DNA of 64,000 nt from Caryophanales bacterium UBA6449 (GCA_002437105.1 DJOB01000004.1:1-64000), one strand, 5' to 3'; shown: positions 24,655-34,907, counted from the first letter of the stretch. Notes: generated from the letters alone by a model not told the origin. Numbers and translations are program-made.

Positions 24655-25986
24655 ATGAATATCGGTTTTATTTCGCTCGGCTGCGCCAAGAATCTCGTCG
24701 ACTCGGAGGAGATCATCTCCTTCCTCAAGAGGAGTGGTGCAACTATCGTTCCCGATCCTAAGAATGCCGATCTGATCTTCATCAACACCTGCGCCTTTAT
24801 CGAGGCGGCGAAGAAGGAGGCGATCGATACCATCCTCGAGATGGCTAAGTACGGCAAACCTCTGGTCGTGCTGGGTTGCTTCGCACAGCGCTACGGCAAG
24901 GCGGTAGCTAGCGAGATGCCCGAGGTCAAGTGCTGGATCCCCTTCGGCACCTACGGCACCATCGCCCAGCAGCTCAATGCTGCCTTCCCCAATCTCGATC
25001 TGTCCGGCGGCATCGATGCGACCAAGCGCGAATTCGCCTACCCGGGACCCGAAGCGTATCTGCGGATCGCGGAGGGCTGCAACGACTTCTGCACCTTCTG
25101 CGCCATCCCCTATATAAGAGGCCGTTTCCACTCGGTTCCCCTCCCGCTGCTCGAGCGTCAGATGGACGATATGGAGAAGGGTGGAATCCGCTCTTTGACC
25201 CTCATCGCTCAGGATACTTCGATGTACGGCAGGGATATCGGTACCTCGCTGACTGCTCTGGTGCAGAAGTGTCTGCAGCATCCCCGGTTCAACTGGGTCA
25301 AGCTGATGTACCTCTACCCCGATGAGATCCCCGACAGCCTGATCGAGTTCTATGCGGATTCGGAGCATTCGCTGACTCCGTATTTCGATCTGCCCCTCCA
25401 GCACGCTTCGGATCACATCCTCAAGCGGATGAATCGGCGCGGTCGGGAGCAGGATTATGTCGAGCTGCTCGATAAGGTGCGCACCAAGCGCCCCGATATC
25501 GTTCTGCGGACGACGATGATGGTCGGTTTCCCCGGTGAGACGGACGAGGATTTCGAGGAGCTGCTGCGGTTTGTCGAGAAGGAGAAGTTCGACCATCTCG
25601 GCGCTTTCATCTACAACCGCGAGGAGGGAACACCCGCTTACAGCTTCAAGGATCAGGTTCCGGCCAAGATCAAGAAGGAGAGGCTGGATGCGCTGATGAA
25701 GCTGCAGGCCGGTATCTCCTACAGTCTGAACAAGGCGAGGATCGGTCGGAAGTACAAGGTTCTGATCACGGGATACGATGCGGGCAATCTCGCCTACAAG
25801 GGCATATCCGATCTGTTTGCTCCCGACGATATCGATGGAAAGCTCTATGTCTTCTCCGATGATCCCCTGTCCGTCGGCGATATCGTCGAGGCGGAGATCG
25901 TCAACGCTTCGGTCTACGATCTCGATGCGAAGGTGGTCCGGGTTCTCGAGAAGGCCGAAAGACCGACTACCGATCACATCGGATAG
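24655..25986 (+). CDS. rimO: Ribosomal protein S12 methylthiotransferase
   Basis: A 443-residue radical-SAM methylthiotransferase that modifies the conserved Asp of ribosomal protein S12. The N-terminal UPF0004 domain gives three auxiliary-cluster cysteines (SLGCAKNLVDSE, NTCAFIE, LGCFAQRYG). The radical-SAM motif is AEGCNDFCTFCAIP, and the C-terminal TRAM domain is present (about 380-440). The S12-specific subtype (rather than MiaB) is supported by SLGCAKNLVDSE and RIAEGCN. GGAGGG precedes the ATG. It heads a run through an ABC exporter to cysS, closed by a terminator. Confidence 0.95.
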   Translation: MNIGFISLGCAKNLVDSEEIISFLKRSGATIVPDPKNADLIFINTCAFIEAAKKEAIDTILEMAKYGKPLVVLGCFAQRYGKAVASEMPEVKCWIPFGTYGTIAQQLNAAFPNLDLSGGIDATKREFAYPGPEAYLRIAEGCNDFCTFCAIPYIRGRFHSVPLPLLERQMDDMEKGGIRSLTLIAQDTSMYGRDIGTSLTALVQKCLQHPRFNWVKLMYLYPDEIPDSLIEFYADSEHSLTPYFDLPLQHASDHILKRMNRRGREQDYVELLDKVRTKRPDIVLRTTMMVGFPGETDEDFEELLRFVEKEKFDHLGAFIYNREEGTPAYSFKDQVPAKIKKERLDALMKLQAGISYSLNKARIGRKYKVLITGYDAGNLAYKGISDLFAPDDIDGKLYVFSDDPLSVGDIVEAEIVNASVYDLDAKVVRVLEKAERPTTDHIG

Positions 25987-26003
25987 ACAGAAAGAGAGGT
26001 CCT

Positions 26004-27827
26004 ATGGTATTTGGAGCTCATATAAATAAGTACTACAAGAAATACTGGTATCTCTTCCTCCTCGGTCTCATCTTCCTCGTCGCCGTCGATGTCGCGCAGC
26101 TCTTGGTTCCGCTGATCGTCGGTGACACGATCCGGGCTCTGAGTCCTTCGCGGATCGATGAGTTCAATACGATGGACCTCGTCATCGAGAACGGGTGGTT
26201 CAAGACGACGCTCGGCTTTGTGGTCCTGTCCATCTCGGTGATCGGCTTGATCATCACGTTCGGCCGCATCGGATGGCGGCTTACGGTCTCCAAGGTGGGT
26301 AAGCTGATCGAGTGCGATATGCGCGCGGAGATGTACGAGCATGTCCAGACGCTGTCCCTGGCTTGGTTCTCCAAGCAGAAGACGGGCGGTTTGATGGCGT
26401 ACTTTACCAACGATCTTGAAGACTTGTCAGAGAGTTGTTCCTCCGGATTGATCTACCTGGTAGATATATTTGCGCTGGGTTGCTCCTGTTTTGTTTTCAT
26501 GTTTATAACCCACTGGGTCCTCGCTCTGATCTGCCTGGTTCCCCTATCTGCGATGGCGCTCTCTTCCTACTTTGTCATGAAGGGGGAGACCGTGAGGTGG
26601 AATCTGACGCAGCAGTGCTTCCAGGATATGTCCGATATGGCGCAGGAGTCGATATCCGGGCTCGCCGTCATCAAGGCCTTCGTGAGAGAGGGGGTCGAGA
26701 TGAAGAGGTTCGGCGATATGAACGGAAAGCTCAAGCTCGCTAACATCCGCTTTGCGCGCTTCTCGCAGCTGACTTCCAACATCGGCGTGAACCTTCTCAT
26801 CTACGCGACGGTCCTGGTCATCATGGCGGTGGGCGGCTACTTCGCTCTGACGCCCGACCTGGTCTTCCCCGGCATCCCTGCCTTTACCGATGGCAGCGAT
26901 GCGGCGGGAGCGCTGAGCCAGTTCTTCGGCTACTACTCCTCGTTCATCTGGCCTCTGATGGCGATCGGGATGCTCATCGATCTCACCTCGAAGGGCAAAG
27001 CCTCGCTGAATCGGGTCTCCTCGATTCTCGATGCACCGAATGAGATCGTCGATTCTCCGAACCTCAGATCTGCTCCCGTCAAGGGCGACGTGGAGTTCAG
27101 GGATCTCTGCTTCTCATATCCAGACAGCCCCGATCGTCCCACTCTTCAGCACATCTCCTTCCGAGCTGAGAGCGGCAAGAGCTACGGTATCGTCGGAAGG
27201 ACGGGCAGCGGCAAGTCGTCGCTCATGACTCTCCTCCTCAAGCTCTACAACGTCGGAAGAGGGCAGATCTTCATCGATGGGGTCGATCTTAATGACTGGT
27301 ACGGTAAGGCGATCCGGGACAGCATCGGCTTCGTATCGCAGGAGGCCTTCCTCTTCTCCGATACGATCGCGGGCAATATCGCGTTCGGTGTCTCTAAACC
27401 CACGAAGGAACGCGTTACTCGGTCAGCGGTCTTCGCGGATGTGGACAGCAATATCCGCGAGCTTCCCGAAGGCTATGAGACGCTGGTCGGGGAGCGGGGT
27501 AAGGCGGTCTCGGGCGGTCAGCGGCAGCGCATATCGATGGCGCGGGCGGCCATCAGGAACCCGGCCATCCTGATCCTCGATGATTCGGTCTCGGCTGTCG
27601 ATGCGATCACTGAGAAGCACATCCTCGCCAACATCGGACACGACAGGAAGGGCAAGACGACCTTCATCATCTCCTCCCGGCTTTCGGTCGTCGAGCACCT
27701 CGATGGAATCCTCGTGCTCGACAAGGGACAGATGGCCGGCTTCGGCACGCATGAGGAGCTGCTCAAGACCTGCCCGGTCTATCGGAAGATGTTCGAGCTA
27801 CAGGCGCTCGAGAGGGAGCTGCAGTGA
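26004..27827 (+). CDS. ABC exporter subunit, non-catalytic Walker B half
   Basis: A 607-residue half-transporter: six membrane spans (about 15-320), then an ATPase domain (about 350-600). Walker A is GRTGSGKSS, signature VSGGQRQRISMARA is intact, but Walker B ends LILDDSVSAVDA, with Asp in place of the catalytic Glu. This is the pattern of the degenerate partner in heterodimeric exporters such as BmrCD or TmrAB. The next gene overlaps by one base (TGATG) and supplies the complementary half. Substrate, probably drugs, lipids or peptides, cannot be read. Confidence 0.9.
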   Translation: MVFGAHINKYYKKYWYLFLLGLIFLVAVDVAQLLVPLIVGDTIRALSPSRIDEFNTMDLVIENGWFKTTLGFVVLSISVIGLIITFGRIGWRLTVSKVGKLIECDMRAEMYEHVQTLSLAWFSKQKTGGLMAYFTNDLEDLSESCSSGLIYLVDIFALGCSCFVFMFITHWVLALICLVPLSAMALSSYFVMKGETVRWNLTQQCFQDMSDMAQESISGLAVIKAFVREGVEMKRFGDMNGKLKLANIRFARFSQLTSNIGVNLLIYATVLVIMAVGGYFALTPDLVFPGIPAFTDGSDAAGALSQFFGYYSSFIWPLMAIGMLIDLTSKGKASLNRVSSILDAPNEIVDSPNLRSAPVKGDVEFRDLCFSYPDSPDRPTLQHISFRAESGKSYGIVGRTGSGKSSLMTLLLKLYNVGRGQIFIDGVDLNDWYGKAIRDSIGFVSQEAFLFSDTIAGNIAFGVSKPTKERVTRSAVFADVDSNIRELPEGYETLVGERGKAVSGGQRQRISMARAAIRNPAILILDDSVSAVDAITEKHILANIGHDRKGKTTFIISSRLSVVEHLDGILVLDKGQMAGFGTHEELLKTCPVYRKMFELQALERELQ

Positions 27828-29833
27828 TGGCTGAAGAGAAAAAGAACGAGGCCGCCCAGGAGAACGATCTGGGCGTCCAGGAGATGATGAAGGCTCTCAA
27901 GGCCCAGGAAGCGTTCGAGAACGCGATGGACCAGGGGCAGTTTAAGCTCAAGGATATGGCGATCATCAAGCGGTTCGCCGCCTATTTGAAACCCCATATC
28001 TGGAATTTCCTCTTCGCCCTCAGCCTCGATGTTATCATCACCTTCGGTTTCGTCTTCATTCCGCGCATCCAGGGTTACATGATCAACTACATCACCGATC
28101 CTGACGACTTCAAGATCTTCGGTGTCCAGATGTCGCTCTCCCCCATGCAGGTGATCGGGATGCTGTGCGGCATCTATGCGGGGATCATCGCCGTCATCCT
28201 CGTCGCAATCTACTTCAACGGCATGGCCTTCAACATCATGGGTCAGAAGATCGTCACCAAGATCCGCGACGATCTGTTCGGCCATGTTGAATCCCTGTCG
28301 ATGGCTCAGATCAACGCGTTGCCCGTCGGCAAGTACGTGACCAGGGTTACCAACGACTGTCGGGGACTGAGCATGTTCTTTACCGACATGGTCGTCAATT
28401 TTGCGAGGGATATCCTGAATATCGTGATGACGATGATCATCTCCTTCTTCCTATCGTGGAAACTTGCGCTGATCTTCGTCTTCATGACCCCTGTCGTATT
28501 CTTCATCTCCTTCTTCTTCCGCCGGCAGACCAAGAAGTACTTCCGCGAGCAGCGGCGCCAGCGGTCCGAGATCAATGGCTTCCTGTCGGAATCCATCACC
28601 GGGATGAGAACCATCAAGGCTTTCGATGCGGAGGATGTCAAGCTGCGGGAGTTCGAGCGGAAGAACGATCTGCTCCGTCGCGCTTATGTCAAACAGATAA
28701 ATATCTTCTCCTTCTATCGCCCCATCATGTACTTCCTGCAGCTGGCTTCTGCGGTCCTCGTGCTCTTCTTCGGAATCCGATTCGTCTTGGTCCCCGGCGA
28801 TCTGGTCATCTCGACCGGCAACCCCTTTGGCGCAGGAGACCTATATAACTTCTACGGATACACGGGAAACTTCTTCCAACCCGTTCAGGATATGGCTGAG
28901 CTGCTCAATCGGCTCCAGAATGTTCTCACCTCGGCGGAGCGGGTCAGCGCTCTGATGTCGGTCCGTCCCTCGGTCGAGGATAAACCCGGAGCTAGGTCGC
29001 TGGAGGAGTTGGAGAAGGATAATCCTATCGCGCTCGCGCATCCCGAGATCGCCTCTACGGTCAAGGGCGATATCGTGTTCGATCACGTCTGGTTCGCCTA
29101 TGTCGGCGAGGAGTGGGTGCTGAAGGATGTCAGCTTCCACGTCAAGCCGGGTGAGACGGCGGCCTTCGTGGGAGCGACGGGCGCGGGCAAATCGACCATC
29201 ATCGGACTCATCGTCAGGAATATGGTTCCCCAGAAGGGGAGGATCTTCATCGATGGCATCGATGTCTCCGACATGACGATCGAGAGCTTGAGATCGAATA
29301 TCTCGCAGATGATGCAGGATGTTTTCCTCTTCTCCGGAACGATCGCGGACAATATCACGCTCTTCGACCGCCCGGTCGATCAGGCGAGGCTGGAGCAGTC
29401 GATCAAGGTGGTCGGAGCGGAGAGCTTCATCGAGGCGCTGCCCGATGGGGTCAACTCGATTGTGCGCGAGCGTGGAAATAACTTCTCGGTCGGTCAGAAG
29501 CAGCTGATCTCCTTCGCGCGTGCGGTCTATCACAAGCCCTCGATGATGGTCTTGGATGAGGCCACCGCCAATATCGATACCGAGACGGAGGAGATCATTC
29601 AGGGATCCCTGCGGCGGCTGAGAACGCTCGGCACCATGGTCATCGTCGCCCATCGGTTGTCGACGATCAAGGATGCGAATCACATCTATGTGATCGATAG
29701 GGGAAGGGTGGTCGAGAGCGGAACGCACGATTCGCTGATCGCCAAGCACGGCACCTACTATGATATGTATCGTCTGCAGAGCCTGCAGAAGGAGGTCGAC
29801 TCCTTCCAGGCTGATTCTGAACACAGGGAGTGA
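27827..29833 (+). CDS. ABC exporter subunit, catalytic Walker B half
   Basis: A 668-residue half-transporter pairing with the gene before it. A charged cytoplasmic head (about 1-60) precedes six spans; the ATPase domain lies at about 410-655. Walker A is GATGAGKST, Walker B MMVLDEATANID with the catalytic Glu, while the signature reads FSVGQKQLISFARA, with Val for the usual Gly. One composite site is therefore good and the other degenerate, as expected for a heterodimer. It ends 7 bp before cysS. Confidence 0.92.
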   Translation: MAEEKKNEAAQENDLGVQEMMKALKAQEAFENAMDQGQFKLKDMAIIKRFAAYLKPHIWNFLFALSLDVIITFGFVFIPRIQGYMINYITDPDDFKIFGVQMSLSPMQVIGMLCGIYAGIIAVILVAIYFNGMAFNIMGQKIVTKIRDDLFGHVESLSMAQINALPVGKYVTRVTNDCRGLSMFFTDMVVNFARDILNIVMTMIISFFLSWKLALIFVFMTPVVFFISFFFRRQTKKYFREQRRQRSEINGFLSESITGMRTIKAFDAEDVKLREFERKNDLLRRAYVKQINIFSFYRPIMYFLQLASAVLVLFFGIRFVLVPGDLVISTGNPFGAGDLYNFYGYTGNFFQPVQDMAELLNRLQNVLTSAERVSALMSVRPSVEDKPGARSLEELEKDNPIALAHPEIASTVKGDIVFDHVWFAYVGEEWVLKDVSFHVKPGETAAFVGATGAGKSTIIGLIVRNMVPQKGRIFIDGIDVSDMTIESLRSNISQMMQDVFLFSGTIADNITLFDRPVDQARLEQSIKVVGAESFIEALPDGVNSIVRERGNNFSVGQKQLISFARAVYHKPSMMVLDEATANIDTETEEIIQGSLRRLRTLGTMVIVAHRLSTIKDANHIYVIDRGRVVESGTHDSLIAKHGTYYDMYRLQSLQKEVDSFQADSEHRE

Positions 29834-29839
29834 AAGTCT

Positions 29840-31195
29840 ATGGGAACTGGAATATATCTATACGATTCTCTCAGAGCTGAACAGGTAGAGGTGAATCCCG
29901 TCAAGCCCGGCGAGGTCAGCATCTACTACTGCGGTCCTACCGTCTACAACTACGTGCATCTCGGAAACGTGCGGCCCGTGGTGGTCTTCGATGTTTTGAC
30001 CCGCGTGATCAAGGCGAAGGGACTCGAGCCCAAGGTGGTCTCCAACTACACCGATATCGACGATAAGATCATCGCTGAGGCGCTCAAGGAGAAGAAGACC
30101 GAGAAGGAGATATCGCAGTTCTATATCGATGCTTATGAAGCCTGCCTAGCTCCTCTGCATCTCCTGCCTCTCTTCTATCATCCCCGGGCGAGCGAGACGA
30201 TCCAGAAGATGCAGGATTTCATCCAGGTCCTGCTGGATCGCGGCTATGCTTACCGCTCGGGCGACGACGTGTACTTCTCGGTGGGAAAGATCGCTGATTA
30301 CGGCGCGATCTCTCACATCAAGGTCGATGAGAACCAGGCGGGCAAGAGGGTGGAAACGCTGGACACGAAACGCGATCCGCGGGATTTCGCTCTCTGGAAG
30401 CTGACCTCCGATCAGGGGATCAAGTTCCCCAGTCCTTTCGGTGCGGGGCGTCCGGGCTGGCACACCGAGTGCGTCACTATGATCAAGACGGTCTTCAAGC
30501 AGCCGGTGATCGATATTCACGGCGGTGGTTTCGATCTCAAGTTCCCCCACCACGAGAACGAGAGAGCGCAGTCTATCGGTTACGACGGGACGCCTCTAGC
30601 TCACCTGTGGATGTATGTCGGCTTCTTGACCGCAGCTAAGGGTGAGAAGATGTCCAAGTCCTTGGGCAACGTAGTTCTGGCTAAGGACCTTCTAGCTCAG
30701 CACTCGGGCAATGCGCTGCGTCTCTTCTTCTACCGCAGCCACTATCGGGCTCCGATCGCCTATTCCGAGGAGGCGATCGAGGAATCGGAACAGACCGCGT
30801 CGAGGTATGTCGCGACTATGAGGAGGCTGCAGGCCCGTCTGGCGCTGGCGGGTGCGCCGGTCGATCCGGACAGGAAGAATGAGGCGGCTTGTGCTCAGGC
30901 GCTGGATTTCCTCTGCCACGATCTCAATATCGCCAATGCGCTCACCGTGGTTGAAGGGGCGGTCAAGACCGCTTTGACCCAGCTGAGGAGCGCGCGTACT
31001 CCCCTTGATCAGATTGCGGAGTCCGCAGGCACTCTGTCATATCTATATAACCTTCTGGGAATATATACAGAGCCTTTCAAACTTACTGATGATGATAAGA
31101 AGTTGGTAGCTCAGTACGAGCGGGCTAGACAGGAGAGGGACTTCGCTACCTCCGATCTGCTGCGTCCTAAGCTGATCGAGCGTGGACTGATCTAG
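29840..31195 (+). CDS. cysS: Cysteinyl-tRNA synthetase
   Basis: A 451-residue class I synthetase. The N-terminus YYCGPTVYNYVHLGNVRP holds a zinc-binding Cys and the HIGH-equivalent HLGN. The other zinc ligands are in GWHTECVTM and PHHENERAQS, and the KMSKS loop is GEKMSKSLGN. The C-terminal helical anticodon domain is complete. GGGAGTGA precedes the ATG. It ends the rimO-exporter-cysS run, with a strong terminator after. Confidence 0.96.
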   Translation: MGTGIYLYDSLRAEQVEVNPVKPGEVSIYYCGPTVYNYVHLGNVRPVVVFDVLTRVIKAKGLEPKVVSNYTDIDDKIIAEALKEKKTEKEISQFYIDAYEACLAPLHLLPLFYHPRASETIQKMQDFIQVLLDRGYAYRSGDDVYFSVGKIADYGAISHIKVDENQAGKRVETLDTKRDPRDFALWKLTSDQGIKFPSPFGAGRPGWHTECVTMIKTVFKQPVIDIHGGGFDLKFPHHENERAQSIGYDGTPLAHLWMYVGFLTAAKGEKMSKSLGNVVLAKDLLAQHSGNALRLFFYRSHYRAPIAYSEEAIEESEQTASRYVATMRRLQARLALAGAPVDPDRKNEAACAQALDFLCHDLNIANALTVVEGAVKTALTQLRSARTPLDQIAESAGTLSYLYNLLGIYTEPFKLTDDDKKLVAQYERARQERDFATSDLLRPKLIERGLI

Positions 31196-31230
31196 GTCTA
31201 CTCTGATAATTTTCGGTCTATAGCGTAGAA

Positions 31231-31261
31231 GGATGGGCTGCTGTCCGCCCGTCCTTTTTTT
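31231..31261 (+). terminator. Intrinsic terminator after cysS
   Basis: GGATGGGC (31231-31238) pairs with GCCCGTCC (31247-31254), one G-U pair, followed by seven T. Confidence 0.92.
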
Positions 31262-31308
31262 GTCTCTATTGCAGCTTTAAAATATCTCTGCTGATCAGTG
31301 AGGTCACT

Positions 31309-34128
31309 ATGGAAAAGTATCTTGAATCCCTGAATCCAGAACAGTTAGCGGCCGTTTCAGCCACCGAGGGATATGTGCGGGTGATCGCTGGCGCCGGTAC
31401 GGGTAAGACGCGGGTGCTCACCGCCCGGTATCTTCACCTGCTCGAGGATAACCTGATCGATCCCGATAGCCTTCTCTGCGTCACCTTTACCAAGAAGGCG
31501 GCGAGCGAGATGGTCGCGCGCATCCGCCGATTCGAGGGGGAGGACTTCAGCTCTCAGTTCATCTGCACCTATCACTCTCTCTGCACCAAGATACTCCGGG
31601 CCGAGCACGACGCGATCATGTATCCCAAGAATTTCGAGGTCATGGACGAGCGGCAGCAGCGGGCGCTTCTCCGCAATCTCTATCGCAAGTATGACCTGCG
31701 GATGGACAGTGGCAGTTTTGGAGCTTTTCTCGCGTGGCTGGGGAAGTTCAAGTCCAATATAGATTATGTTCCCGGCATGCTCAGCTCTCTGAACGCCGAC
31801 GTGGAGAAACGTGAAGCGTTGAAGAATGTCCAGGATAAGGTATTCATCGACTATATCCAGTATCAGAAGGATCATCGGATCCTGGATTTCGATGATCTTA
31901 TCTGCTTTACCCTCTACCTGATGACCACTGATGAAAAGGTGAGAAGGAAGTGGCAGGAGAAGTTCGACTATATCGAAGTCGATGAGTTTCAGGATACCTC
32001 GGGACTGGAAGAGCAGCTGATCGATATCCTGGCGGCGAAGAAGCACAATCTCTTTGTGGTCGGCGACCCGGATCAGAATATCTACGAGTGGCGCGGCAGC
32101 GATAATCGGATCCTCTTGGACTTTCCGCTCAAGCATCGGCCCACCCAGGATTTTATTCTGGCCAGGAATTATCGGTCGACTGACAGGATATTGAAGTGCG
32201 CGAACTCCTTGATCTCCCACAATAGCGAGAGGGTGAAGAAGGATCTCTATACCGATCGGAGATCGGATGTCCCCGTCTATTTCTACTGCGAAAAGACTCT
32301 GGAGAAGTGCGCCGCGGATATCGCTGCGATCATCGGAGACAAAGTTAAGAAAGGTGGGAAGTTCAGCGATGATGCGGTGCTCTTGCGGTCGGGATTTCTA
32401 TCCGATGAGGTGGAGCAGGCCTTCAAGGCCCAGGACATTCCGTACGAGGTGATCGGCGGTGTCCCATTCAATCAGCGCGAAGAGATCAAGGATGCCCTAG
32501 CTATCCTCAAGGTGGTAGATTGCGATGATGACGCTTCACTCAAGAGGATCATCAATATTCCGCGGCGGGGGTTCGGCGAGAAGAAGCTGAAGTACCTGGA
32601 GAACTTGGCTGGAGGTAAGAACCTGTATCACGTTCTTCGTTCCTCTCTGAACGATGCAGTGATCGGGAAGAGCTCCGTGCGGGATCTGGTTTCGGCGATC
32701 GAGAAGGTGAAGCGGATGATCGGTCGCTATTCGCTATCCGACATCATCGATGCCGCGCTTGATGAGACGGGATATTCGGAATACATCCGGAAGTTAGGCG
32801 ATGATGAGAAGTTCGATAATCTGAACACCTTTCGCAAGAGCTTCTCTAGGTATGCGGAGAACAACAGCGAGATCAGTTCGCTGCACGAGTATATCGAGGA
32901 TTTTGAGCAGGTGGACGCCGGCGAGATGGCGAGCGACAAGGTTAAGCTCCTGACGATCCATGCGGCGAAGGGACTGGAGTTTAAGAATGTCTTCGTGACG
33001 GGCTTCAGCGAAGGTATCTTCCCCTCTAACCGGAGCAATGAGGAGGGTCGAGGCGGTATGGAGGAGGAGCGGCGGCTCTGCTACGTGGCTCTGACTCGAG
33101 CCCAGGATGAGCTCTATCTCTTCGGAAGCGCCGAGTCCTTCGGAGGGGACAAGAGGGGGAGAGTATCCCGGTTCATCGATGAGATAGGGACGGATAACCT
33201 GTGCTGCATCGGTTATGAAACTGCGAATAGGGCTAATAACCTTCTGCCGGGACCGACCTTCGTCGTCGGTCTGGCTATTGTGCATCCCGCCTATGGTCGC
33301 GGGGTGATAACCGAGGTTAATCCGGATTCGGTCGGCGTGGACTTCGGATCTTTCGGCTGTAAACATCTGAAGATCAGCTCCCGGTTGGCCGAGATGATCG
33401 AACAGGAAAATCCTACTAAAGATAATAAAGATGTTTTAGATATTAAACCGGTTAAGAACAATGTAAAAGATAGAGATAGTTCAGATAGTTCAATTGGGGA
33501 TATCCCCTTTTATAAGCCATGGATCCAGGACCCTAACCATCCTGAAACCAGGCCTGAGTACGATCCTCAGGGCGCCGCTTCTCGCGGGAGAGTGCGAGAA
33601 GGTAAAGGCGCGAGTATCCGCTCGGGCAGAGTGTTTGACATGAATACAATTCCTTGCGCGCTCAATCTGGATTACCTCAAGTCATTCAACTATGAGAACG
33701 TTAATCCTGACGGATGGGAATGCGTGGGAATCATCGATCATGGGACCTGCGATTTTCACTGCCAGAATTGTGGGACGATGATCAGGTATGTCCACAATAT
33801 GGTCTCCAAGGTCGGAAGAACACTCTCGGTCGGTTGCCTCTGCGCTGGAAATCTGATGGGCGATATTGAACTATCCAAGCGGCAGGAAACCCTCTTCAAG
33901 AAGGGACAGAAGCTGATGTCTGCCTTCAGGTCTGCGGTTTGGAGACCTATCGCTGGTGCGGGGTACGCTCTCGATTTTGCTGGAGAGCACTTCGAGGTGT
34001 TCAGCCCTGAAGAGGGAAAATTCCAGATGAGTATCAATCATGGGGCTTTTCGGCGGTTCTCTTCTCTGTCTTCGGTGAAGCAGGCCTGTTTCGATCGGAT
34101 TCTGGATCGGAGTCTACGGAATAAATAG
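31309..34128 (+). CDS. pcrA: PcrA/UvrD-type helicase with extra Cys-rich C-terminal domain
   Basis: A 939-residue superfamily 1A DNA helicase, about 200 residues longer than typical PcrA. Motif I is GAGTGKT (near 27), Ia CVTFTKKAASEM, II EVDEFQDTS, III VVGDPDQNIYEWRGS, IV ARNYRST, V LLTIHAAKGLEF and VI EERRLCYVALTRAQDELYL. A Tudor-like segment follows (VHPAYGRGVITEVNPDSVGVDF, near 665). An AT-rich, low-complexity linker (about 700-740) leads to a tail (about 790-939) with CDFHCQNCG and SVGCLCAGNL, probably a zinc-binding module. It likely serves in repair and replication-conflict removal; the role of the tail is unknown. Confidence 0.92.
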   Translation: MEKYLESLNPEQLAAVSATEGYVRVIAGAGTGKTRVLTARYLHLLEDNLIDPDSLLCVTFTKKAASEMVARIRRFEGEDFSSQFICTYHSLCTKILRAEHDAIMYPKNFEVMDERQQRALLRNLYRKYDLRMDSGSFGAFLAWLGKFKSNIDYVPGMLSSLNADVEKREALKNVQDKVFIDYIQYQKDHRILDFDDLICFTLYLMTTDEKVRRKWQEKFDYIEVDEFQDTSGLEEQLIDILAAKKHNLFVVGDPDQNIYEWRGSDNRILLDFPLKHRPTQDFILARNYRSTDRILKCANSLISHNSERVKKDLYTDRRSDVPVYFYCEKTLEKCAADIAAIIGDKVKKGGKFSDDAVLLRSGFLSDEVEQAFKAQDIPYEVIGGVPFNQREEIKDALAILKVVDCDDDASLKRIINIPRRGFGEKKLKYLENLAGGKNLYHVLRSSLNDAVIGKSSVRDLVSAIEKVKRMIGRYSLSDIIDAALDETGYSEYIRKLGDDEKFDNLNTFRKSFSRYAENNSEISSLHEYIEDFEQVDAGEMASDKVKLLTIHAAKGLEFKNVFVTGFSEGIFPSNRSNEEGRGGMEEERRLCYVALTRAQDELYLFGSAESFGGDKRGRVSRFIDEIGTDNLCCIGYETANRANNLLPGPTFVVGLAIVHPAYGRGVITEVNPDSVGVDFGSFGCKHLKISSRLAEMIEQENPTKDNKDVLDIKPVKNNVKDRDSSDSSIGDIPFYKPWIQDPNHPETRPEYDPQGAASRGRVREGKGASIRSGRVFDMNTIPCALNLDYLKSFNYENVNPDGWECVGIIDHGTCDFHCQNCGTMIRYVHNMVSKVGRTLSVGCLCAGNLMGDIELSKRQETLFKKGQKLMSAFRSAVWRPIAGAGYALDFAGEHFEVFSPEEGKFQMSINHGAFRRFSSLSSVKQACFDRILDRSLRNK

Positions 34129-34138
34129 AGCGATGAAT

Positions 34139-34144
34139 TATAAT
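34139..34144 (+). promoter_or_regulatory. Possible -10 element upstream of mgtC-like gene
   Basis: A TATAAT lies 52 bp before the ATG at 34197, right after the helicase stop. No good -35 is seen at the correct spacing. Confidence 0.35.
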
Positions 34145-34196
34145 AAAAGCCCTTACATCGATAAACTCAACTCGCATGCGTTCGAGGTGCAAATAT

Positions 34197-34907
34197 ATGG
34201 ATTCATGGATTAGTCAGATACAGGACCTGGTGGGAGGAAGTTGGGGAGTTGCCGTCTACTCCCTGATTCTTCTCTTGATCGCGAGCCTTCTGTGTGGTGC
34301 GATCGGACTCGAGCGCGAGATCCACGGATATGCGGCCGGCTTGAGAACCCATATGCTCGTCGGTGTGGGCGCGGCTCTTTTTACTATCGTGTCGGAGTTT
34401 GCCTTCAAGGATTCCGGGATGAATTCCGATCCCGCGCGAATCGCGGCTCAAGTGGTGCCGGGTATCGGTTTTATCGGTGCGGGAGCCATCATCCAGAACG
34501 GTGTGTCCGTCAAGGGATTGACGACCGCGACGACTCTCTGGATCTCCGCCGCTATCGGCATGTGCGCCGGTTCAGGGCTGGTGTTCGTTGCGATTATTGC
34601 CACCGCCGTTGCTATCATCGTTCTCGTCGGTCTTAAATCGGTCGAGAATAGATTCGGCGGAAAGAAGGTGGTGCGTCTAGCTTATGTGGTCCCCAAGGGC
34701 TCTATGACTCTAGGTAAGGTGACCAGAATACTCGATGATATGCAGGTTTTGATCAAGGATGTGGAGATCGGTAGTTGCCGTTTCAATAACGATAGATGCA
34801 CTAGGATCGTTCTGACGATCAAATCCACCGATAAACTCGATGTGCTAAAAATAATGGATGAGATCACCGGGGCCATCACCCCGTTGGCTCTGGAGCAGAT
34901 CAAGTGA
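34197..34907 (+). CDS. MgtC/SapB family membrane protein
   Basis: A 236-residue protein with five hydrophobic spans in the first 150 residues, carrying the MgtC hallmark LGLEREIHGYAAGLRTHMLVGVGAALFT and the Asp-containing PGIGFIGAGAI loop. The soluble C-terminus (about 160-236) is an ACT-like domain, as in MgtC and YhiD relatives. Roles reported for the family include Mg2+ homeostasis and control of the F-ATPase, but the exact activity is uncertain. GAGGTG precedes the ATG. The stop overlaps the truB start (TGATG). Confidence 0.88.
   Translation: MDSWISQIQDLVGGSWGVAVYSLILLLIASLLCGAIGLEREIHGYAAGLRTHMLVGVGAALFTIVSEFAFKDSGMNSDPARIAAQVVPGIGFIGAGAIIQNGVSVKGLTTATTLWISAAIGMCAGSGLVFVAIIATAVAIIVLVGLKSVENRFGGKKVVRLAYVVPKGSMTLGKVTRILDDMQVLIKDVEIGSCRFNNDRCTRIVLTIKSTDKLDVLKIMDEITGAITPLALEQIK

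Noticed and set aside
24637..25977. Minus-strand frame opposite rimO
   Set aside because: Antisense shadow of rimO; no start signal.
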